A stretch of DNA of 64,000 nucleotides. Source: Stomoxys calcitrans. Lineage: Eukaryota; Arthropoda; Insecta; Diptera; Muscidae. The notes beneath the pieces were generated by a model. The model ran no database searches. It saw nothing but the letters and a program-made list of their open reading frames with translations, and was not told the DNA's origin. The translations under genes and the position numbers were made by a program. The stretch lies in NCBI RefSeq assembly GCF_963082655.1, contig NC_081552.1, forward strand, positions 95,743,922 through 95,807,921, given 5' to 3'. Shown here piece by piece: positions 45,546-56,834 of this stretch. Each line of letters begins with the position of its first letter. The stretch's first letter is position 1.

Positions 45546-45945
45546 AACGTCTTAATACGTGTGCAAAATTTCATCAAAATCGAATCGGATTTAGCTACCA
45601 TATAAATTTTTCATCTATGACCATTTATTTCGAAGAAGCCACAATTTTAGTCTGATCTTTACTTTATAAATTTTGAATGAAGTGTTCTATTTGACATCCC
45701 AATATGTGTGCAAAATTGCATCAAAATCGGCCTTGATTTTTATGCAGCTCCCATATCTATTTATAGCCAAAATTCGCCTTAAAAACTGCGGTAGCCAAAA
45801 TTTAGGTTCTATTGTAAAATCATCTTGCTGTTCTATTCCATATTTAAGTAAGTATACAAAATTAAAGTCTAACAAGATTTAGACAAAGGCTCTTTATATT
45901 AGGGTATTATATAGTAGGCTGCGTCCAACTTTCATTTGTAAATTT
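45546..45945 (+). mobile_element. Family D fragment
   Basis: Units with GTGTGCAAAATTTCATCAAAA at 45559 and GTGTGCAAAATTGCATCAAAA at 45706 (147 bp apart) match the family D units at 10700-10960, and the terminus TAGGGTATTATATAGTAGGC lies at 45901-45921. Confidence 0.55.
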
Positions 45946-46099
45946 CTCAATATTCTTATTTCCATTTATCATATTTAATTTTTCGTTCGCATCACACGAT
46001 GTGTATAACCTTCAGAATTGCTATTTTTGAAACTACATACGACATATCTGCTCATTTAATGGCAGCTTTACTGGTTTAAATTATTTATTTTTATATTAT

Positions 46100-46625
46100 A
46101 TAGCCGAACCGGGCCCGCTCTGCTGCGCCTTCTTTAGCTCTCTAATAACTTTTTAGGGTTGGGACACTTCGCCCTGAATGCGGATATCGAAATCGTGCCA
46201 TTGTAGCCTATGACGCTGAACGCATTCGAATCCTGGCAAGAACTTCGGATTTAGCGGTGGTTATTCCCTCTTAATGTTGGCATGGTCATTTAATATATAA
46301 AAAAGGTCCTTATCATTGAGTTTGAATTTAAATGGGAAAGCATTAATTGATGTGTGAGAAGATTGCCCCTGCTCGGTTGCTGGTGTTTTTAAAAATTAGG
46401 GTAATGAGAAGTGCCCTTTAGGGGAGGGAAGGCACCGCAGATATTTCAACTCAAATATGGATATCAAATTCGTGCTGCACTTCCAAATCTCTTTAATTTG
46501 AGCCCCATATTGCCATGGCCGGTAAACATGAACCGTTTGGTGGGTGTTTTGGGGCTGGGGCGGCCACCGGCATTTTGCACTGAAAATAGATATCAAATTC
46601 GACCTTCACTCCCAACGGAAATGAA
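46100..46625 (+). mobile_element. Family C fragment carrying a SINE insertion
   Basis: The left end has GGGCCCGCTCTGCTGCGCC (46106 onward). C-type sequence resumes at about 46386 with AAAAATTAGGGTAATGAG, TTTGAGCCCCATATTGCC and GGGGCTGGGGCGGCC, and stops near 46610. Confidence 0.55.
46187..46385 (+). repeat. tRNA-like SINE relic within family C
   Basis: CCTATGACGCTGAACGCATT and CGAATCCTGGC (B box) are followed by the body blocks CCTCTTAATGTTGGCATGG, TCCTTATCATTGAG and GTGTGAGAAGATTGCCCC. The A box is lost. The same head-body order is suggested by the separate relics at 45470 and 17685. Confidence 0.6.
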
Positions 46626-46635
46626 GGTCAAACTC

Positions 46636-46690
46636 TTCAAACAAACAAACAAACAAAAACAGACAAACAAACAAACAAACAATCAAACAT
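46636..46690. repeat. (AAAC)n microsatellite
   Basis: About a dozen CAAA repeats with two interruptions. Confidence 0.85.
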
Positions 46691-46769
46691 ATAGCGATAG
46701 CGAAGACCACAGCATTTTCTGACTTCTGGTGATTGCAGATTATCTCCTATTTGGAATATACATACGTTT

Positions 46770-47411
46770 CTACTCTCTACCTTTCACCTGATACATTCTG
46801 ACGTCGTCTGTGTTTATGCATGACGCATTCTGGGCTTTAGTTACATTTCTAGTTTCCTGATCGTACCATTCAGTTTCGGGGGGTACGTATTTCACGGTGT
46901 TTTCTATGTAGTGGGCAACTTTTTGCTTTTCGTCATCGGGACAAAGAGCGAACGATAGACACGTAAAAACCCAATTTCCCATGCTTGTTAAACAGTCATA
47001 ATCTTAGGCTTCCAATTGCAATACAAATTTCCTTTCAACAGTATACTCGCTCGCTGACAAAAAAAAAATTAAGTAATAACCATTTAATAAACAACGCAAT
47101 CGCTACGTGGAATCCCATCACATAACAATTTATTAAAATTCCAAATATTACAGACAGCATAATAATGGCGTAAACACAACAGCTTAGGAAACAATGGCTA
47201 CGAAAATGGATAAACTTCCCCCCTGAACCCATTCAACAAAACTGCGTTCATAATTTTTATACACCATTGTTTCTGCGAAAGCGAAAATGTTAATTAGACA
47301 AGCGTTCAACAAGAATGCTAAACGCACAAATAAAGTAAAGTTAAATTTTCTTCTTCTCAGATCCAGGAGTTTCTCATCATCCTTATTCTTGCCTTCATCC
47401 TGTCGTGGCAT
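46770..47411 (-). pseudogene. Membrane-protein-like coding stretch with frame changes
   Basis: The minus-strand frame from ATG at 47411 reads MPRQDEGKNKDDEKLL, a basic segment, then hydrophobic FVRLAFLLNACLINIFAFA, a loop with YERSFVEWVQGG, and SLSIFVAIVS before a stop (47187). In another frame the hydrophobic reading continues (CCVYAIIMLSVIFGILINCY, then MGFHVAIALFIKWLLL) to 47038. A third frame gives a soluble tail ALCPDDEKQKVAHYIENTVK...VRMYQVKGRE to 46770. I do not recognise the protein. Three predicted membrane segments in order across two frames suggest a real but disrupted gene, retrocopy, or a gene with tiny introns. Confidence 0.4.
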
Positions 47412-47911
47412 TGCTAAAGCGGTTGCTGTATAAATACTGTGAATTTTCGCCGGCAACCGAAAAAAGGAAATTGAGGAAACAGCTTTTAATTCATATAACT
47501 TTTAGATTGTTCCTGTCTCCCAACTCTATGTGTGTTTTGCTTGTGGTACTACGTGGCAAACTCCTAAATACTGAAAAACAAAAGAATTAGCTGGAGATAG
47601 AGACAAGCGAAAAAACTAATTTAATTGTTCATAAAATATTCAAAATAGGGATTAAAGGTACACTCCACTTCTATACAAACTCTTTCGATGTTCGGAAGCG
47701 TAAACAACAGCAATCCAGCGGAGAACTTAAATAGGCCTTCTAACATAAGGCCTAACGAAAAGGCCTTAAAAGTTAGATGCCACCGTCAGCCTTCTTGGAG
47801 ATTTAGCTCACTTGAATGCAGTTACAAACACGAACTTTAGATGGCAACGATTGGAGACCACTGTGCCGAAGTGGTTGACATAGCCACGTTAGATGCGGAA
47901 AGAACATAAGT
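47412..47911. other. Spacer upstream of the membrane-protein-like stretch
   Basis: No TATA box or repeat family stands out. 47690-47790 contains short CCTTCTAACATAAGGCCTAACG repeats. Nothing else recognised. Confidence 0.35.
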
Positions 47912-49097
47912 AACAAGTAAAAGCGTGCTAAGTTCGGCCGGGCCGAAGCTTTTATACCCTCCACCATAGATCGCATTTGTCGAGTTCTTTTCCTGGCATC
48001 TCTTCTTAGGCAAAAAAGGATATAAGAAAAGATTTGCTCTGCTATTCGAGCGACATCAAGATATGGTCCGGTTTGGACCACAATTAAATTACATGTGGGA
48101 GACCTGTGTAAAATGTCAGCCAATTCGAATAAGAATTGCGCTCTTTGGGGGCTCAAGAAGAAAAATAGAGAGATCGATTTATATGAGAGCTGTATCGGGC
48201 TATAGACCGATTCAGACCATAATTAACACGTATGTTGATGGTCATGAGAGAATCCGTCGTACAAAATTTCAGGCAAATCGGATAATAACTGCGACCTCTA
48301 GAGGCTCAAGAAGTCAAGATCCCAGATCGGTTTATATGGCAGCTAAATCAGGTTATGAATCGACTTGCACTTTATTTGACATAGTTGTTGAAAGTAACAA
48401 TAAAAAACGTCTTGCGAAATTTCAGCTAAATCGGATAGAAATTGCGCCCTCTAGAAGCTCAAGAAGTCAAGTCCCCAGATCTGTTTATATGACAGCTATA
48501 TCAGGTTATGAACCGATTTGAACCATATTTGGCACAGTTGTTGGATATCATAACAAAATACTACGTGCCAAAATTCATTCCAATCGGATAAGAATTGCGC
48601 ACTCTACAGGCTCAAGAAGTCAAGACCCAAGATCGATTTATATGGCAGCAATATCAGGTTATTAACCGATTTGAACCATACTTGGCACAGTTGTTGAATA
48701 TCATAACAAAACACGTCGTGCAAAATTTCATCCCAATCGGATAAGAATTGCGCACTCTAGAGGCTCAAGAAATCAAGACCCAAGATCGGTTTATATGGCA
48801 GCTATATCAAAACATGGACCGATATGGCCCATTTACAATACCAACCGACCTACACTAATAAGAAGTATTTGTGCAAAATTTCAAGCGGCTAGCTTTACTC
48901 CTTCGGAAGTTAGCGTGCTTTCGACAGACAGACGGACGGACGGACGGACAGACGGACGGACATGGCTAGATCGACATAAAATTTCACGACGATCAAGAAT
49001 ATATATACTTTATGGGGTCTCGGACGAATATTTTGAGTAGTTACAATCAGAATGACGAAATTAGTATACCCCCCATCTTATGGTGGAGGGTATAAAA
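47912..49097 (+). mobile_element. Family A element, 5 units
   Basis: The left end ACAAGTAAAAGCG with perfect palindrome (then GAAGCTTTTATACC instead of GAATCTTATATACC). Landmarks near 48172, 48323, 48478, 48631 and 48784. (GGAC)n tract at about 48930-48958. Right end intact. It belongs to the sub-type with GTTTGGACC and CAATTCGAATAAG, shared with 25871, 39589, 52660 and 62526. Confidence 0.85.
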
Positions 49098-49504
49098 ATT
49101 TCTGCGTGGGTTATCAGTTCCCTAATGCTGGCAACATTTGTGAGGAATTCAGCTATGTCAAATTTCTCTTTGAAATTGTATTAGATTTATCTCTTTGAAT
49201 TTATTAGATGATAGTCATGAAGTTAAGACCCATTGTACTTGATTTACCATTTTAAGGCCTAGTTTCTCATTCTCCGCTTATAATTTGTCGGATCGATATT
49301 CTTCTGGTTAAAGGAATTTGGTTTTCTGAATATTTGCTTATCCCAACTATAAAACTTAACCTGCAGATGGGTTCCGGTTAGCGACTAATAGTCCCGATAA
49401 ATATATATGTGTTTTGTCTTCCGATTGCTGCATAATATAACGATGTGTTCGTTCAAGGGAACTGAGGGTCAGGCGTTAATAGGTTAAATGATAAAGTTTA
49501 ATTG
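49098..49504. other. Spacer with a SINE body fragment
   Basis: 49110-49175 contains CCCTAATGCTGGCAACATTTG, matching the SINE body at 17725. The remainder is unassigned. Confidence 0.4.
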
Positions 49505-51252
49505 AACAAGTAAAAGCGTGCTAAGTTCGGCCGGGCCGAATCTTATATACCCTCCACCATGGATCGCATTTGTCGAGTTCTTTTCCCGGCATTTCTTCTT
49601 AGGCAAAAAAGGATATAAGAGAGGAGTTGCTCTGCTATTAAAACGATATCAAGATATGGTCCGGTTCGGACCATTGGGGCTCACAAAGTAAAATAGAGAG
49701 AACGATTTATATGGGATCTGTATCGGGCTATAGATCGATTCAGACCATAATAAACACGTTTGTTGATGGTCATGAGAGGATTCATCGTACAAAATTTCAG
49801 GCATATCGGATAATAATTGCGACCTCTAGGGGTCAAGAAGTCAAGATCCCAGATCGGTTTTTATGGCAGCTGTATCAGGTTATGAACCGATTTGAACCTT
49901 ATTTGACACAGTTGTTGAAAGTAAAAATAAAATACGTCATGCAAAATTTTAGCCAAGTCGGATAGGAATTGCGCCCTCTAGAAGCTCAAGAAGTCAAATG
50001 CCCAGATCTGTTTATATGACAGCAATATCAGGTTATGGGCCGATTTGAACCATACTTGGCACAGCTGTTGGATATCATAACGAAATACTTTGTGCAAAAA
50101 TTCATTCAAATCGGATAAGAATTGTGCCCTCTAGAGGCTCAAGAAGTCAAGACCCAAGATTGGTTTATATGGCAGATATATCAGGTTATGGACCGATTTG
50201 AACCATACTGGGCACAGTTGTTGGGTATCGAAACAAAACAAGTCGTGCGAAATTCCATTCTAATCGGATAAGAATTGCGCCCTCTAGAGGCTCAAGAAGT
50301 CAAGACCCAAGATCGGTTTATATGACAGCTATATCAGGATATGGACCGATTTGAACCATACTTGGCACAGTTGTTGGATATAACAACAAAACACGTCGTG
50401 CGAAATTCCATTCCATTCGGATAAGAATTGCGCACTCTAGAGGCTCAAGAAGTCAAGACCCAAGATCGGTTTATATGGCAGCTATATCAGGTTATGGGCC
50501 GATTTGAACCATACTTGGCACAGTTGTTGGATATCATAACAAAGCACGTCGTGCAAAATCTCATTCTGATCGGATAAGAAATGCGCATGCTAGAGGCTCA
50601 AGAAGTCAAGACCCAAAATCGGTTTATATGGCAGCTATATCAGGTTATGGACCGATTTGAACCATACTTGGCACAGTTGTTGGATATCATAACAAAACAC
50701 GTCGTGCAAAATTTCATTCCGATCGGATAAGAATTGCGCACGCTAGAGGCTCAAGAAGTCAAGACCCAAGATCGGTTTATATGGCAGCTATATCAGGTTA
50801 TGGACCGATTTGAACTATGCTTGACACAGTTGTTGGATATCATAACAAAACACGTCGTGCAAATTTTCATTCCAATCGGATAAGAATTGCGCACTCTAGA
50901 GGCTCAAGAAGTCAAGACCCAAGATCGGTTTATATGGCAGCTATATCAAAACATGGACCGATATGGCCCATTTACAATCCCAACCGACCTACACTAATAA
51001 GAAGTATTTGTGCAAAATTTCAAGCGGCTAGCTTTACTCCTTCGGAAGTTAGCGTGCTTTCGACAGACAGACGGACGGACGGACGGACGGACGGACGGAC
51101 GGACAGACGGACGGACATGGCTAGATCGACATAAAATGTCACGACGATCAAGAATATATATACTTTATGGGGTCTCAGACGAATATTTCGAGTAGTTACA
51201 AACAGAATGACGAAATTAGTATACCCCCCATCTTATGGTGGAGGGTATAAAA
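49505..51252 (+). mobile_element. Family A element, 9 units, longest copy
   Basis: Complete ends. About 60 bp are deleted after GGTTCGGACC (49672), removing the block with the CAATTAAATTATATG sequence. Landmarks near 49703, 49853, 50007, 50158, 50311, 50464, 50617, 50770 and 50923. The (GGAC)n tract is the longest seen (about 51065-51116). Middle units are closely alike, as expected after recent array expansion. Confidence 0.85.
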
Positions 51253-51868
51253 AAATTTTGGGAAGAATTCCATGAATATTTTGGCTTAAAGATAATTTTA
51301 TTAATTTTTTGTTTAAAACAATCTCAAAAATATTATCTTCTGAAAATAATTGCATTGCAATTCAGTATAAAAAGAAAATTTCATGTTGTCATTTAAAAAA
51401 AAATAAATTTTAGGAAAATGTTGTCGTTTGCAAAAAAAGTTTTAGAAATTTAATCAAATTATTCTAGGGGGCCAAGTCCCGAGCAATATTTCGCTTTAAG
51501 GCAATACTTCGTTGAAATTTTGTCTTCAGAAAAAAGAAAATGTTGTCTGCAAAAAATTCTATTAAAATTGTGTCTCTATAAAAAATTTCCGGTCCTGGCT
51601 GATGTTTTGTTGTTAGAAAGCGTTGAGCTTAAAATGTCTTTAGAAAAAATTTCATTAAAATTTGTTTAGAAATTTTTCATTAAAATTTTGTTCTAAGAAA
51701 AATAATTTTGATATTTTAATATTCTTTAAAGACAAAATTTAGCACAGGCCATGGTCGCTGTGCTAAATTTTGTCTTTATAGAATGTTATAAATTGAGATT
51801 TCATTGCAGGATATTGTCCGGCTTTAGACCATTGTTTAATGCTTTCTATTCAAAGATTAGTATAGCAA
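51253..51868. repeat. Degenerate AAAATTTT-type minisatellite spacer
   Basis: It contains many loosely repeated blocks of the type TTTAGAAAAAATTTCATTAAAA and AAAATTTTGTCTTCAG, roughly 30 bp each, on one strand. No coding potential. A perfect hairpin lies within it (51727-51778). Confidence 0.5.
51727..51778. repeat. Perfect 21-bp inverted repeat with 10-nt loop
   Basis: Left arm 51727-51747 (TAAAGACAAAATTT, then AGCACAG). Right arm 51758-51778 is its exact reverse complement. The loop includes CCATGG. The arm sequence resembles the surrounding minisatellite unit (GACAAAATTT), so it may have arisen by inverted duplication of a unit. Confidence 0.85.
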
Positions 51869-53235
51869 ACAAGTAAAAGCGTGCCAAGCTCGGCCGGGCC
51901 GAATTTTTTATACCCTTCACCATTTGTCGAGTTTTTTTCCCGGCATCTCTTATTAGGCAAAACAAGTAAAAAGGCGTTAAGTTCGGCCGGCCGAACTTTG
52001 GATACGCACCACCTCGGGTATATATGTAAACCACCTTTCGTCAAAATCTGGTGCAAAACTCCTATCTTATGTCCCAGAGCAGAAATATGTGGAGGGGCTT
52101 AACTTAACTCTTTGTCCACAATTTCGCCTACATCGGACAATAAATTCGCTTTTTATGGCCCCAAAACCTAAAACCGAGAGATCGGTCTATAGGGCAGCTA
52201 TATCCAAATCTGGACCGATCTGTGCGATAATGCAGAAGTATGTCAAGGGGCTTAACTTAACTCACTGTCCCAAATTTCGGCGACATCGGACAATAAATGC
52301 GTGTTTTATGGGCCTAAGACCCCAAATCGGAAGATCGGTCTATATGGCAGCTATATCCAAATCTGGACCGATCTAAGCCATACTGACGGAGGATGTCGAA
52401 GGGTCTAAGACAACTCACTGTCCCAAATTTCAGCAAAATTGGATAATAAATGTGGCTTTTATAGGCCTAAGACCCTAAATCGGAGGATCGGTCTGTATGG
52501 CAGCTACATCCAAATCTGGACCGATCTCAGCCATACTGACGGAGGAGGTCTAAGACAACTCACTGTCCCAAATTATAGCAAAATCGGATAATAAATATTT
52601 CGATGTGTTGCAAACGGAATGACAAAATGAATATACCCCCATCCGTCGGTGGTGGGTATAAAAAGAATATAAGAAAAGAATTGCTCTGCTATTAGAGCGA
52701 TATCAATATATGGCCCGGTTTGGACCACAATTAAATTATATGTTGGAGACCCGCGTAAAATGTCAGCCAATTCGAATAAGTATTGCGCCCTTTGGGGGCT
52801 CAAGAAGTAAAATAGAGAGATCGATTTATATGGGAGCTGGGCTATAAACCGATTCAGGCCATAATTAACACGTATGTTGAAGGTCATGAGAGAATCCGTC
52901 GTACAAAATTTCAGGCAAATCGGATAATAATTTCGACCTCTAGAGGCTCAAGAAGTCAAGATCCCAGATCGGTTTGTATGGCAGCAATATCAGGTTATGA
53001 ACTGATTTGAACTTTGTTTGACATAGTTGCTGAAAGTAAGAAAATACGTCTTGCAAAATTTCAGCCAAATCTGATAGGAATTGTGCCCTCTAGAAGCTCA
53101 AGAAGTCAAGTCCCCAGATCGGTTTATATGTTAGCTATATCAGGTTATGGACCGATTTGAACCATACTTGACACAGTAGTTGGAAATCATAACAAAACAC
53201 GTAGTGCAAAATTTCATTCCAATCGGATAAGTATT
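51869..53235 (+). mobile_element. Family A element interrupted by family B, then cut by a LINE
   Basis: The A left end (ACAAGTAAAAGCGTGCC, palindrome intact) runs to TCTTATTAGGCAAA at ~51960. It resumes at ~52661 with AATATAAGAAAAGAATTGC, the expected next A sequence. Units continue (landmarks near 52812, 52964 and 53119) until ~53235, where LINE sequence begins. No (GGAC)n tract or right end follows. Confidence 0.75.
51961..52660 (+). mobile_element. Family B element nested in family A, short copy
   Basis: The left end ACAAGTAAAAAGGCG has a 14-bp perfect palindrome TTCGGCCGGCCGAA and CACCTCGGGTATAT. GATC landmarks at 52180, 52333 and 52486 are exactly 153 bp apart. The array then jumps into the right block (ATATTTCGATGTGTTGCAAA...GGTGGTGGGTATA), omitting the usual CAGACGGAC tract. 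Junctions in known A sequence define the B ends to within the A-run. Confidence 0.85.
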
Positions 53236-54090
53236 GCCCTAACGATGCAGGTTTTGCCATCCTCAGAGAAGGCTTTAATCTTCTTCTTACACTGCAAGAC
53301 TGTTCGTGACCTTACCGTCCTGGTTGTTATTGCCCTTATGGCAATTTTACTGTCGGTAAAGATGTTCACACTCGACATGATCGCCTGGATCTTCATCTGC
53401 AGGACCGTATTATGGTCAGGCATTCTAAAACAGATCTCAGTCCCTGGGTTCTCAATGTAAACACCCAGGCCCACTCTGCATTCTAGCTTTGAACCTGTTG
53501 TATGGTCCTTAAGTTGCACTTTTTCTCCATAGCAGTCCACTAAACTACTGAGGCGTAAGTAAGTATTGGTCTAAACACGCTCCTGCAGAGCCAGTGGACT
53601 ATCCTCGGGTTCAGGCCCCATTTCGGACCAACGGTACACCTACATAGTGCCCAACTGTCAGCCTTCTCAGTACGCTCCTGAATGTGGCACTTCCAATTAA
53701 GCATAGCTGGTTTGGATCCTTACCCTTAAGAATATTATAACATCGTGTGCATAGCCGACGGGTTCAAATCCCTCGTCAGTCAGCATCCGTAAAAGCTTAT
53801 TTATGGTGGTCACCCAAATGAGTGGCGATAAAATGCTCCCCTGTGACGTGCTCTGTGCTGCTTTCTCCCTTATATTTATGTCATGGGACCCATAATTTAT
53901 CCACCTGCTATTTAGCATATGGTTTATCCAGCCTCCAAAGACCCGGCCCCCTCGATGTCAATTCATAACGCCAATGTGTACGTCGTGGCATCGAAGTGTT
54001 ATTCTATTTTATCCACAACCTCGTGCAGGGCCGTCTCCATCCATCCTTCCTGGGTAACCAACTTAAGTGGCTTGCTAAAAGGCGCCCGAA
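53225..54090 (-). pseudogene. LOA/R1-like LINE fragment: RT and RNase H
   Basis: On the minus strand, 5' to 3': an RT segment near 53918-53700 with TSQGSILSPLIW and GYAHDVII (catalytic YADD changed to YAHD). Then 53540-53214 codes RNase H pieces: KLECRVGLGVYIENPGTEI, MPDHNTVLQ and VNIFTDSKIAIRAI. RT followed by RNase H is the order in R1/LOA/I-type LINEs. Stops and the changed active site make it dead. The RNase H part is closely similar to 45330-45450. Confidence 0.7.
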
Positions 54091-54289
54091 CCGCCTAGGT
54101 CCTTGAATTTTGCATACTTTCGATAACATCTATTTCGTTCTAAACTATTTCAAATTTCGTAGAGTTATCTCTATCCGTTCTTTTATTGTACTTGTTTTTT
54201 CGCTTCTATCCCATATATCTTCGAAAGGTCCCACTCATGTAGTCATAATCTTGTTGTCTATGTTTTCTATTCTTGGATACTCTATAGTA

Positions 54290-54760
54290 CTATGAAAATC
54301 TGGTTTCAATGATTCAATCGTGACCCACACTCGCTCAAAGACGAATTCCGTGAAGGTCATAAACAAAATGGTAGTTGAATTAGAGAAGGTCTTCGAAGTC
54401 GAGCCAAATCCAAGCAAAGTTGTTCCGCTTGAGCAACATAGAATGGTCAATTCCGATTGCCTGAAGTCTTGGGAAACATTTGAAAAACGAACAAGAGAAG
54501 ACCAATCATTGTTCACCAATGCGAGCTCTCACACCTCGGCTCAAACCAGCGCCTTTTCAACAGACCAAAACAACGAATTGATGGGTCATCCGCCGTATAG
54601 CCCTGATATGGCATCGCAAGACTTCTTTGTATACCCGCACATAAGGATAAAAATTAGTGGTCAATAATTTTCGTAGCTGATGAAGCGTTCAATAACCATG
54701 GTTTGGAGGGGTATTAATCGGAGTGCTTCGACAATTGCTAACGTTTGAAAATGCTACACG
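54290..54760 (+). pseudogene. Mariner pseudogene, internal deletion
   Basis: The plus frame 54320-54667 joins an N-terminal remnant (HTRSKTNSVKV), a central VFEVEPNPSKV, and a C-terminal part ASSHTSAQTSAF with HPPYSPDMASQDFFVYPHI. In mariner the latter is HPPYSPDLAPNDFF, which carries the third catalytic acid; here APND is ASQD. The central KYFYTIVT...SKQMVAC block present at 20730-20860 is missing. It is a different lineage from, or an older copy of, the element at 20290. Confidence 0.65.
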
Positions 54761-55635
54761 GTTACAATTAAAGCAAAATTTCTTAACAAAAGTATTTTGT
54801 TTGTAGTAAAAATTTCCCAAACATTCTATATTCTGGATGTACCCGTTCTCGCACGGCAAGTTTTTTAATAGTTTTTTTCGATTTTCTCCCACTCTGCGTT
54901 GTATTAAATAATTTTGCAGACGCCAGTCTTTAATTAAGTCTCACTATGAATAGATAAATTCCGAGTTATAGGGTAATATGCACCTCTGGCGAAATTTTCG
55001 TTACCATAAGAAATGCATTGCTATTTTCTAAGCTAAATTTTCTTTACCAATACCATTACCGAAAATTTCGCTTACAGGTACGCAGCTCAAATTTAATTTT
55101 CTTTGTGTAACAGGGTGGCATAGTAGGCATTGGAGAAAATTTTTTCTTGCAACTACGAATGAAAATTTATATTTTGATCGGTCCATTTAACATGAAATAA
55201 AAACGGTTAATTTCTGTATATATATACTTTATTAACCAAAAATTATTAAGAATCGGCCAAACTGGTAAATTGATGTGTGTAGCCATCTTGTAGTCTACAC
55301 AACTATTTTCCATAAATGTCTTGGCTGTAACCGAACATTTCGTATGAAGTGCGTTCTCCTCTTAAAGGCGGTAGTTCGCATTGGAAATAAATACATTGTC
55401 ATATTCTAAACGAAAATTTCGGATTCCTTGGTGTTACAGGGTCACATTGAAAGCATTCGATTTTTTGGTTTCATTGCAATAAAACTGTTGTTTTGATAAT
55501 TTTTTGCACCACATAATTGATTTATTTATAAAAAATAACGCTTAATTTTTGTCACTATGTGTTTTCCACCAAAGTTTTTTGTCACCATATCGAAAATTTC
55601 GCCTAAGGCAAAAATGAGGAGGTCAGGGTTAAAAG
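54761..55635. repeat. Old duplicated AT-rich repeat (~325 bp apart)
   Basis: Blocks GTGTAACAGGGTGGCATAG...GGCATT (55107) and GTGTTACAGGGTCACATTG...GCATT (55431), each followed by a TTTTTT-rich segment and an AAAATTTCG motif, lie ~325 bp apart. ATTTCG/CGAAAATTT motifs recur through 54985-55620. No coding content. The family is unrecognised. Confidence 0.4.
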
Positions 55636-56221
55636 AACACAGGTAAAAGCGAACTAAGTTCGACCGGGTCGAATCTTATACACCCTCCACCATGGATCGC
55701 ATTTGTCAAGTTATTTGCGAGGTATCCCATTATAGGCATCAAAGGATAACGAATAAAATTTGGACCGATTCAGGCCATACCTAGTTAGGATGTTGCGGTC
55801 CATAGTGGAAGTCATTGATCGAAATTACAACCAAATCGGATAACAATCGGGAGATCGTTTTATATGGGAGCTGTATCGGGTCATTAACAGATTAAGACCG
55901 ATTTAGACTTGGGATTGTTATTGGAAGATGAAAAAAAAACTCTTCATGCAAAATTTCAGCTTAACCGGATAATAATACGCACTCTAGAGGTTCAAGAAGT
56001 CAAGATCCCAGACCGGCTTACATGACAGCTATATCAGGTTAAAAACCAATTTATATATTATTTCAAGCGCCTACCTTACTCCTTTGAAAGTACGCGTGCT
56101 TTCGACAGATAGACGGACGGACCTGGCTAATTCGACTTAGAATGTAAAGACGATATTTCGATAAATTACATACGGAATGGCGAAATAAATATACCCCCTT
56201 CATATGGTGGAGGGTATAAAA
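55636..56221 (+). mobile_element. Family A element, diverged short copy
   Basis: The left end ACACAGGTAAAAGCG has a decayed palindrome (GTTCGACCGGGTCGAA) and TACACCCTCCACCATGG. Two or three degenerate units, a single GACGGACGGACC in place of the (GGAC)n tract, and right end TATACCCCCTTCATATGGTGGAGGGTATA. The compact structure and high divergence mark an old copy. Confidence 0.75.
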
Positions 56222-56599
56222 ATAGATTCTCAAGGTAGAAGGGTATAAAAATAGATTCATATAGGTAGAAGAAATGTTTTAAGTTCATAGCCATATTACA
56301 GTACACTTTATGACTTTAACATTGAATGGGCTTATGAAGAATAAGTCAGAGAAATTCAAAACTTTAATATTTTGTTATCGCCCGACTCCAGTTAAACTTA
56401 ATCTCTTGCAATAACAACCTTTTCTATTCATAACTTTTGATCCAATAAAACAGCTGAAAGATGTTTATTATTGTGCGATAAAAAATGTATATTCCTTAAC
56501 GAACACACAATACGCAAACCTACCACCCTACAAACATTTTTCATAATTTTGCAAAAAGCGTTTCTCCCCGCTATAAGTAAACAGTCTTATGAAAATAGC

Positions 56600-56830
56600 A
56601 TATCATTGGACAGTCCATTGTGTGTGCGGTAGTTTAAACAACTCTTCGCGACGATTCTCTCACAAATAGTAGCGAAATTATCGTCCGTATGAGTCGTTAA
56701 AAACTCATGTAACATATCATTGGACAATCCATTGCATGTGCGTATGTTTTGGCAACTCGTCGCGACGATTAAAACGCAACTCATGTCCAAGGATTTTTTA
56801 TTATAAATAGCCTGAATTAACATTTCGCGA
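56600..56830. repeat. Two-copy direct repeat, ~114-bp period
   Basis: ATATCATTGGACAGTCCATTG at 56600 and ATATCATTGGACAATCCATTG at 56714 begin two similar copies, each containing TCGCGACGATT. The second runs into the A copy that follows. It does not match other families in the window. Confidence 0.65.
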
Positions 56831-56834
56831 TTGT

